From contig JAJCYV010000043.1 of assembly GCA_029262695.1 (NCBI GenBank), positions 1-52,620 of the forward strand: a stretch of DNA of 52,620 bases, given 5' to 3'. The translations under genes were made by a program, and so were the position numbers. This document shows, piece after piece, positions 46,354-52,620 of the stretch. Position 1 is the stretch's first letter; every line of letters begins with the position of its first letter. The notes beneath the pieces were generated by a model, which worked only from the letters and a program-made list of their open reading frames with translations, was not told the origin of the DNA and searched no databases. Origin of the DNA: Chloroflexota bacterium (GTDB lineage: Bacteria > Chloroflexota > Dehalococcoidia > SM23-28-2 > RBG-16-64-32).

Positions 46354-47379
46354 TTGCAGATTAGAAACCTGCTTCAGGCCGTACCCCGCGTTCTCTTCTC
46401 CAACGCCCCGCTGGACGCACAACTCATCATCACCCGCCGCTGCAACCTCTCCTGCGGTTACTGCTCCGAGTTCGACAGCTTCTCCCAGCCGGTCCCGCTT
46501 GATGACCTCAAGGAGCGCATCGACGCCCTGCACCGCCTGGGCTCGGTCAACATCACCCTCCTCGGTGGCGAGCCGCTTATGCATCCGGACGTCGCTGAGA
46601 TCACGCGCTACGCCGCACGGAAGTCCAACGTCAGCGTCGTCACTAACGGCTTCCTCCTGCGCAACGGCATCATCGAGTCCCTCAACGAGGCCGGCCTCAA
46701 CAACCTGACCGTCTCCATCGACACGCTCCACGCCGACCCGTCCCGCTACATCCAGAAGTCGTTCCGCTCGCTCAAGACGCGGCTGGAGCGCCTGGCCCGG
46801 CTCGCCAGGTTCGACGTGCACGTCACGGCCGTCCTCTGCGAGTCATCGAAGGACGACTTCCGCGAGCTCGTCCGGGAGGTGCAGTCGTTCGGCTTCCGCA
46901 TGTCCTTGAACCTGATCCACAACGACCGCGGCTACGTCACGATCAAGGGCGATCCGTACGTTGACCTGTACGAGGACTTCTACGCCAACGGCAAGCCGTT
47001 CACGTTCCTGGACTACGAGTACGGGAAGAAGCTGCTGCAGGGCGAGACGCCGGACTGGAACTGCCGCGCCGGCGCACGCTACCTGTACGTCGACGAGCAC
47101 GGCGACGTACAGCTCTGCGCCTCGCAACTGGGGCGCCTTCAGAAGCCTATCGTGGAGTACACGCAGGACGACCTGAACGCCAACGCGAAGACGCACAAGG
47201 GCTGCGAGGAAGGTTGCTCCGTCGGCTGTGCTTTCCGCTGCTCACTCGTCGACAACGACAAGCCGGCGTTCCTCAAGGCGGTCGCGCGCGGCGCCACCCG
47301 CGGCACGCTGTTCGACAACGGCCGGCGGACACAGAAGCCGCCAAAGTACCGCCCAGAACCCGCCCTCGGCGACGACTAG
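46354..47379 (+). CDS. Radical SAM protein with Cys-rich C-terminal site
   Basis: This 341-residue protein has the radical SAM cluster as CNLSCGYC (Cys30, Cys34, Cys37), followed by LLGGEPLMHPDV and VTNGFLL strands of the TIM half-barrel. Near residues 235-305 extra Cys clusters (NCRAG, QLCAS, CEEGCSVGCAFRC) suggest an auxiliary Fe-S site of SPASM/Twitch type. The reaction is unknown. The start is TTG 46354, for want of a better codon near the conserved N-terminus; no ribosome-binding site is clear. Its partner is probably the PAP2-type gene. Confidence 0.85.
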   Translation: MQIRNLLQAVPRVLFSNAPLDAQLIITRRCNLSCGYCSEFDSFSQPVPLDDLKERIDALHRLGSVNITLLGGEPLMHPDVAEITRYAARKSNVSVVTNGFLLRNGIIESLNEAGLNNLTVSIDTLHADPSRYIQKSFRSLKTRLERLARLARFDVHVTAVLCESSKDDFRELVREVQSFGFRMSLNLIHNDRGYVTIKGDPYVDLYEDFYANGKPFTFLDYEYGKKLLQGETPDWNCRAGARYLYVDEHGDVQLCASQLGRLQKPIVEYTQDDLNANAKTHKGCEEGCSVGCAFRCSLVDNDKPAFLKAVARGATRGTLFDNGRRTQKPPKYRPEPALGDD

Positions 47380-47403
47380 CACCACTCACAGCCGCCCTTC
47401 CCG

Positions 47404-47500
47404 TTCGTAGCCGCAGCGCCTTCAGGCCTGCATGGATTGGCTCCAGATGCCGTACCGTGCCGGGGCGATTGAGGCAGAGCTGAAGCTCTGCGGCTACGAA
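47404..47500. repeat. MITE/REP-like element with 13-bp terminal inverted repeats
   Basis: TTCGTAGCCGCAG (47404-47416) and CTGCGGCTACGAA (47488-47500) are perfect inverted repeats. GCAGAGCT/AGCTCTGC forms a second hairpin at 47474-47491, sharing bases with the right arm. The 97-bp unit is non-coding and fills most of the gap between the radical SAM gene and yraN. Confidence 0.75.
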
Positions 47501-47511
47501 GATCGGTTGGC

Positions 47512-47892
47512 TCAAACGTCCGCGGTAACCGCGTTCTCGTAGTGCACGACCGAGGCCAGTCGCCCATCGCGCTCGAAGTCGATGGCAATGAGGTCGATCC
47601 GCCATTGCTCCGGCAGGTTCTCGCGCGCCTGGCCGTAGGCCTCGGCCATCTCCACCATGCGCCGCTGTTTGGCCAGCGAAAGCGACTCTGCCGCCGTTCC
47701 CATCAATGAGCCGCGACGGCACTTCACCTCGACGAACGCCAGCACGCCGTCTCCCTCGGCCACGATATCGATCTCACCGGCCGCCGTCCGGAAGTTGCGC
47801 TCCCGCAGGCGATAGCCTTTCGCCTCCAGGTGCTCGGCGCCGAGCCGTTCGCCCAGCTCACCCAGTGCGCGACGCCCATTATCCTTCGCCAC
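47512..47892 (-). CDS. YraN/UPF0102 family protein
   Basis: This 126-residue protein is the Holliday-junction-resolvase-like YraN family. It has GELGERLGAEHLEAKGYRL, the nuclease-type ERNFRTAAGEIDIVAEGDG and FVEVKCRRG, whose Asp, Glu and Lys form a PD-(D/E)XK core. Its cellular role is poorly known, though it is widely linked to the ribosomal/rnhB neighbourhood, as here. The GTG start at 47892-47890 is inside the heptamer repeat at 47890-47924, whose minus-strand AGGAG units act as the ribosome-binding region. Confidence 0.9.
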   Translation of the reverse strand: MAKDNGRRALGELGERLGAEHLEAKGYRLRERNFRTAAGEIDIVAEGDGVLAFVEVKCRRGSLMGTAAESLSLAKQRRMVEMAEAYGQARENLPEQWRIDLIAIDFERDGRLASVVHYENAVTADV

Positions 47893-47924
47893 CTGTCTCC
47901 TGCCTCCTGTCCCTTGTCTCCTCA
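47890..47924. repeat. Heptanucleotide tandem repeat (5 units) overlapping yraN start
   Basis: CACCTGT, CTCCTGC, CTCCTGT, CCCTTGT and CTCCTCA run head to tail. On the minus strand they read (ACAGGAG)n, so a Shine-Dalgarno-like AGGAG occurs every seven bases before the yraN GTG, which itself lies in the first unit. The array also touches the stop of the upstream phosphotriesterase gene at 47922. Confidence 0.78.
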
Positions 47925-48872
47925 GTAAGCGCCCTGCATCTCAAAAACGCGGCGGGGGTTGTCCACCGTCATCGTCGTGATGTCGTCCTCGCTCACGCCG
48001 GCCTCGCGAAGGGCCGGCAGCACTTCGTCCGAGATGTGGTTGAAGTTCCATTTCGGAAGGACTTTGGCCCTGAGGTTCGGGTCGAGCCAGTCGATGTAGC
48101 AGGCCGCATCGTGGGAGACCACGATCTTTTCCGCGTAACCCAGGTCGCACATCTTCTTGATCGTCGCCACGCCCTGCGCCGTCATCATGTAACGGTCGAG
48201 GCCGAAGCGGTCAATACCGATGAACGAACCGCGGTCGCAGAGCTTCTGCAGGTAACCGGTGTCCGCCGTGTCGCCGCTGTGGCCGATCACGACGCGGCCC
48301 AGGTCCACGCCCTCGACCTCGAAGATGTCCTGCTGCTTGAGACCGACCTCGCTGGCCGCGTGCGTGTGCGTCGAGATCGGGACGCCGGTCGCCCGGTGCG
48401 CCTTCGCGGCGGCACGCAGAACGCGCTCGACGTCCCGGGTGACCCCGGGCTCGTCCGTCGCGCACTTGATGACCCCGGCCTTCACGCCGGTGTCCATGAT
48501 GCCGTCCGTGATGTCGCGAGTGAACAGCTCGGCGATGTACTCGATTGGGCGGCCGCTCTCAGCCCCGAAGTAGTGCGGCACCTCCCAGTACAACCCCGTG
48601 GCGACGATCACCTGCATGCCGCTGGCCGCCACCGCCTCCTTCACGAAGGGGATGTCGCGCCAGTTGGCGACCGTCAGGTCGACAAGCGTCTTAACACCGC
48701 GCTCCTGGACTTCCTTCATGCGCTGAATCGCATTCGCCAGCTCCGCCTCGCGGTCAAAAACGGGGAAGTTCTGCTTCACGCCCTGTGACTGCAGAATGAT
48801 GTGCTCGTGCATCAGGGTGAAGCCGAGATCTGCGGTATCGAGCGGGCCGGAGACGGAGTTGATCGTGGGCAC
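47922..48872 (-). CDS. Phosphotriesterase-family metal hydrolase (lactonase-like)
   Basis: This 316-residue TIM-barrel amidohydrolase has the PTE metal site: MHEH (His22, His24), a Lys in AGVIKCATDE, THTHA, IGHSGD and the Asp in VSHDA. Homologues (PTE-like lactonases) cleave lactones such as N-acyl homoserine lactones, with organophosphate activity in some. The loop FGLDRYMM resembles lactonase loop 7. AAGGAGAG lies upstream of GTG 48872, and TATAAT sits 40 bases ahead, overlapping the rnhB stop. Confidence 0.9.
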   Translation of the reverse strand: MPTINSVSGPLDTADLGFTLMHEHIILQSQGVKQNFPVFDREAELANAIQRMKEVQERGVKTLVDLTVANWRDIPFVKEAVAASGMQVIVATGLYWEVPHYFGAESGRPIEYIAELFTRDITDGIMDTGVKAGVIKCATDEPGVTRDVERVLRAAAKAHRATGVPISTHTHAASEVGLKQQDIFEVEGVDLGRVVIGHSGDTADTGYLQKLCDRGSFIGIDRFGLDRYMMTAQGVATIKKMCDLGYAEKIVVSHDAACYIDWLDPNLRAKVLPKWNFNHISDEVLPALREAGVSEDDITTMTVDNPRRVFEMQGAY

Positions 48873-48911
48873 GGGGCTCTCCTTCGTTGTGCTGTCGGCA
48901 GGTCGCCGCCA

Positions 48912-48917
48912 ATTATA
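48912..48917 (-). promoter_or_regulatory. Consensus -10 box of phosphotriesterase gene
   Basis: A perfect TATAAT on the minus strand overlaps the rnhB stop codon. The -35 region 17 bp upstream (GCTGGC) is weak. Transcription would begin near 48905, about 33 bases before GTG 48872. Confidence 0.55.
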
Positions 48918-49596
48918 GCGAAGCGGGGACGAGAGCCAGCCCTGGTTCTGGCATCAGCTCCAGCTGCTGGCCAAGGAGCAGGTCCTTGAGCGGAGCGAAC
49001 GAGCGCCGGTGCAACTCGCAGGGGCCAATCTCCCGCAGTGCGCGGGCGTGCTCGGCCGTGAAGTAGCCTTTGTGCGAAGCGAAGCCGTACTCAGGGTAGC
49101 GCTCATCATGCGCCGCCATCAGGCGATCGCGCGCCACCTTGGCGATGATCGACGCCGCGGCGATCGAACGCGACATCCCGTCGCCGCCGATGATCGGCGT
49201 CTGATCGATGCGGCAGGCGCGCAGCGGGAAGGCGTCGAGGAGCAGGTACTGCGGCCGCACGCAAAGATCCCCCAACGCGCCGAGCATCGCCTGACGCGAC
49301 GCCTCCGCGATGCCGATGCGGTCGATCGTCTCGGCCGAGACGAAGCTGACGGCCGCTGCCAGCGCCTTCTCCCAGATCAGCGGTGCCAGCTCCTCGCGCG
49401 CTTCGGCCGTGAGCTTCTTGCTATCGTTGACGCCCTTCAGCCAGCGGAAGCCCGGCTCTGTAGCGAAGATGACGGCGCCGGCGGCGACCGGGCCCGCCAG
49501 CGGTCCACGGCCGACTTCGTCGACGCCGGCGATGAGAGTGACGCCCTGGCGCCAGAGGCGGCGCTCAAATGCGAAGTCAGGACGGCGAGGAGCCAT
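48913..49596 (-). CDS. rnhB: Ribonuclease HII
   Basis: This 227-residue type 2 RNase H cuts RNA in RNA-DNA hybrids. Active-site acids are in AGVDEVGRGPLAGP (Asp and Glu) and LLLDAFPL (Asp), with the fourth near VARDRLM. GDGMSRSIAAASIIAKV is the family signature. The frame is open to 49677, but ATG 49596 fits the family and a TTGACA/TAGCAT promoter ends ten bases in front, so it is probably leaderless. It is divergent from the tautomerase gene. Confidence 0.95.
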   Translation of the reverse strand: MAPRRPDFAFERRLWRQGVTLIAGVDEVGRGPLAGPVAAGAVIFATEPGFRWLKGVNDSKKLTAEAREELAPLIWEKALAAAVSFVSAETIDRIGIAEASRQAMLGALGDLCVRPQYLLLDAFPLRACRIDQTPIIGGDGMSRSIAAASIIAKVARDRLMAAHDERYPEYGFASHKGYFTAEHARALREIGPCELHRRSFAPLKDLLLGQQLELMPEPGLALVPASL

Positions 49597-49606
49597 TGCT
49601 GGCGTT

Positions 49607-49635
49607 ATGCTAGCTGTGAGGGTTGGCACTGTCAA
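49607..49635 (-). promoter_or_regulatory. Promoter of rnhB (near-leaderless)
   Basis: TTGACA (49635-49630) and TAGCAT (49612-49607) on the minus strand are exactly 17 bp apart. This is the best-matching promoter in the window, with the start codon only ten bases behind the -10 box. Confidence 0.82.
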
Positions 49636-49656
49636 CGCGTATATCCAAATGAACAA

Positions 49657-49685
49657 TTGACACCGCGACAGCGCCACCCTACCGT
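49657..49685 (+). promoter_or_regulatory. Candidate promoter of tautomerase gene
   Basis: TTGACA (49657-49662), 17 bp and TACCGT (49680-49685) lie on the plus strand, 21 bases from the minus-strand rnhB -35. The start near 49692 leaves a leader of about 62 bases with AGGAGGAGG. Confidence 0.5.
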
Positions 49686-49753
49686 GAATTCGGCGGACTC
49701 GTCAGACAAAGCCGCGGAAGACCGCGCCATCGTACAACAGGAGGAGGCAGGCC

Positions 49754-49939
49754 ATGCCCATCGTCCGGGTAGAGATGTGGACAGGCAGGACAGAGGCGCA
49801 GAAGAAGGAGCTGGCGCGCGTCATTACCGACGCGATGGTCAACATCGCACACACGACGCCCGAGGCGACCATCGTCGTGTTTGAGGACATCGAAAAGGAC
49901 AACTGGGCCCAGGCGGGAAAGCTCTCGTCTGACGATTAG
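49754..49939 (+). CDS. 4-oxalocrotonate tautomerase-family protein
   Basis: This 61-residue protein begins MPIVRVEMWTGRTEAQKKEL, so Pro becomes the N-terminal catalytic base after Met removal. It has the family's beta-alpha-beta layout, ending in FEDIEKDNWAQAGKL. It would tautomerise an enol or 2-hydroxymuconate-like acid, or act in an as yet unknown way. AGGAGGAGG lies just before the ATG. It is a stand-alone gene between rnhB and ftsH. Confidence 0.9.
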   Translation: MPIVRVEMWTGRTEAQKKELARVITDAMVNIAHTTPEATIVVFEDIEKDNWAQAGKLSSDD

Positions 49940-50005
49940 CTGTAACCGATCCGGCACCCGGCCCGTCCCACTAATCAGACGGCAAAGCAGCCGAGTGCCC
50001 TGTGA

Positions 50006-50011
50006 TACAAT
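50006..50011 (+). promoter_or_regulatory. -10 box upstream of ftsH leader ORF
   Basis: TACAAT sits seven bases before GTG 50019. No matching -35 is visible at 16-18 bp. Confidence 0.5.
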
Positions 50012-50018
50012 CCAGATA

Positions 50019-50069
50019 GTGACACGCAGGCCGACAGGCCTCGTGATCCCATCTAGAGAAAGAGCCTGA
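50019..50069 (+). CDS. Candidate 16-residue leader peptide abutting ftsH
   Basis: GTG 50019 opens an ORF of 16 codons plus TGA, MTRRPTGLVIPSRERA. The stop touches the ftsH ATG (TGAATG). Since TACAAT lies seven bases before GTG, the ORF would be translated from a leaderless 5' end, and ftsH, which has no strong ribosome-binding site of its own, could be read by re-initiation. It has the same length as the candidate leader ORF at 28959. Confidence 0.4.
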   Translation: MTRRPTGLVIPSRERA

Positions 50070-52034
<1,965 letters not shown>

Positions 52035-52045
52035 GCGCTCGTAGC

Positions 52046-52075
52046 TAGACATACGGCACGTACGGGCGATACAAT
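52046..52075 (+). promoter_or_regulatory. Promoter of rplU
   Basis: TAGACA (52046-52051), 18 bp and TACAAT (52070-52075) fit a housekeeping promoter with a start near 52082, giving a 5' leader of about 96 bases before the ATT codon at 52178. Confidence 0.6.
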
Positions 52076-52087
52076 TCCAGTTCGTGG

Positions 52088-52154
52088 GCCTGTAGACTGT
52101 CATTCGGCGTACAGGCGCATCTCAAGACAGACGACGAGACGGCGCATCCGCGCC
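52088..52154 (+). ncRNA. Structured 5' leader of rplU, candidate autoregulatory element
   Basis: Two hairpins lie between the promoter and the ribosome-binding site: GCCTGTA (52088-52094) with TACAGGC (52110-52116), and GGCGC (52141-52145) with GCGCC (52150-52154). Leaders of ribosomal-protein operons often bind the product protein, so feedback by L21 is possible. I cannot assign this to a named motif. Confidence 0.4.
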
Positions 52155-52177
52155 ATCCCAGAACGTGGAGGACTCCC

Positions 52178-52620
52178 ATTTACGCCATAGTTCGCGCAGG
52201 CGGAAAGCAGTACCGCGTCGAACCTGACCAGACGCTCGACGTGGACCTCATCAAGGCCGACGTCGGATCGACTGTCGACCTTAGCGTGCTGCTGATCGGC
52301 GGCAACGGCGATGTCAGCATCGGCACTCCCGAGGTCGACAAAGCCAAAGTCGTGGCCGAAGTCCTCGAGCACGGCCGGGACCGCAAGGTCCTCGTCTTCA
52401 AGTACAAGAACAAGACTCGATACCGCCGTCGCCACGGCCACAGGCAGGACTTCACCCGCCTCCAGATCAAAGAGATCGTAACCGCGGCCGGCACCTTCAC
52501 AGCGGCCGACGTCGAGCCGAAGCCCGCCGCGCCCAAGCGCCGCCGCAAGCCGAAGGCCGAGCCCGTCGCTGAGGAGACACCGGTGACCGAGGCCGCAGCA
52601 CCGGAAACCGCCGCTGAGAC
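52178..52620 (+). CDS. rplU: 50S ribosomal protein L21, ATT start, partial at window end
   Basis: The frame reads IYAIVRAGGKQYRVEPDQ from ATT 52178, against the family start MYAIVRAGGKQYRV, so the Met codon position is ATT. GGAGG (52167-52171) lies six bases before it, ideal for initiation. No in-frame ATG, GTG or TTG occurs between the promoter and this point. The body shows KADVGSTVDLSVLLI and KYKNKTRYRRRHGHRQDFTRLQI, which covers the L21 core. A tail after about residue 105 (PKPAAPKRRRKPKAEPV...) is longer than usual and runs past position 52620. The product binds 23S rRNA. Because of the odd start, automatic gene callers may miss or misplace it. Confidence 0.92.
   Translation, partial: MYAIVRAGGKQYRVEPDQTLDVDLIKADVGSTVDLSVLLIGGNGDVSIGTPEVDKAKVVAEVLEHGRDRKVLVFKYKNKTRYRRRHGHRQDFTRLQIKEIVTAAGTFTAADVEPKPAAPKRRRKPKAEPVAEETPVTEAAAPETAAE

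Overview
This is a dense, GC-rich bacterial chromosome segment. Coding is compact, with start/stop overlaps inside operons and convergent genes that often share stop-codon bases. The gene content and style suggest a Chloroflexota bacterium, perhaps of the Dehalococcoidia type or an uncultured relative. Supporting signs are many small Thr/Pro-rich lipoproteins, FmdB zinc ribbons, a bacterial translin, a K+-type membrane pyrophosphatase, 7Fe/8Fe ferredoxins, and many start codons lying directly behind a -10 box. That placement is inference; no rRNA or tRNA gene was seen to confirm it. I saw no CRISPR array, prophage or intact insertion sequence.

Layout. 1-4.2 kb: acyl-CoA genes (two CaiB-type CoA-transferases, an alpha/beta hydrolase, an SDR). 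4.6-6.7 kb: a compositionally different gene encoding a nucleotidyltransferase + CDP-alcohol phosphotransferase + HAD phosphatase fusion. 6.9-12.9 kb: a ThDP enzyme, an MFS exporter, a diiron protein with a strong promoter and a perfect palindromic operator, and an SDR. 12.9-17.2 kb (minus strand): a seven-gene, tightly coupled operon of hotdog thioesterases, MaoC, KAS II, a lipoprotein and an LpxL-like acyltransferase. It faces a 2Fe-2S ferredoxin, a 7Fe/8Fe ferredoxin and a LysR gene. 18.9-23.9 kb: endonuclease IV, a family I-type CoA-transferase, an M28 peptidase, a LysM lipoprotein, and repeat elements. 23.9-31.1 kb: a biotin-dependent set of 12S-like, 5S-like and 1.3S-like subunits, as in transcarboxylase, with no biotin carboxylase gene beside it. 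A BadI/MenB-like crotonase and the membrane pyrophosphatase follow. 31.2-40.5 kb: a c-di-AMP receptor homologue, GlyRS, GNAT, ferredoxin, UvrA with a candidate SOS box, and a GGDEF/HD-GYP protein. 40.6-47.4 kb: a second CoA-transferase, a five-gene minus-strand operon (Cas4/RecB-like nuclease, two FmdB, translin, lipoprotein), and a PAP2 + radical SAM pair. 47.5-52.6 kb: YraN, a phosphotriesterase-family enzyme, RNase HII, a tautomerase, FtsH, and the start of rplU.

The most notable observations are these: (i) rplU appears to begin with ATT, preceded by a perfectly spaced GGAGG; (ii) a transcarboxylase-like gene set; (iii) the seven-gene lipid-type operon; (iv) the diiron gene's 9-4-9 palindrome, whose half-site recurs in the ferredoxin promoter; (v) 7-nt tandem repeats between genes, one of which supplies the ribosome-binding region and start of yraN; (vi) widespread leaderless promoter geometry, including two 16-residue leader ORFs before hppA and ftsH; (vii) the translin-nuclease operon.
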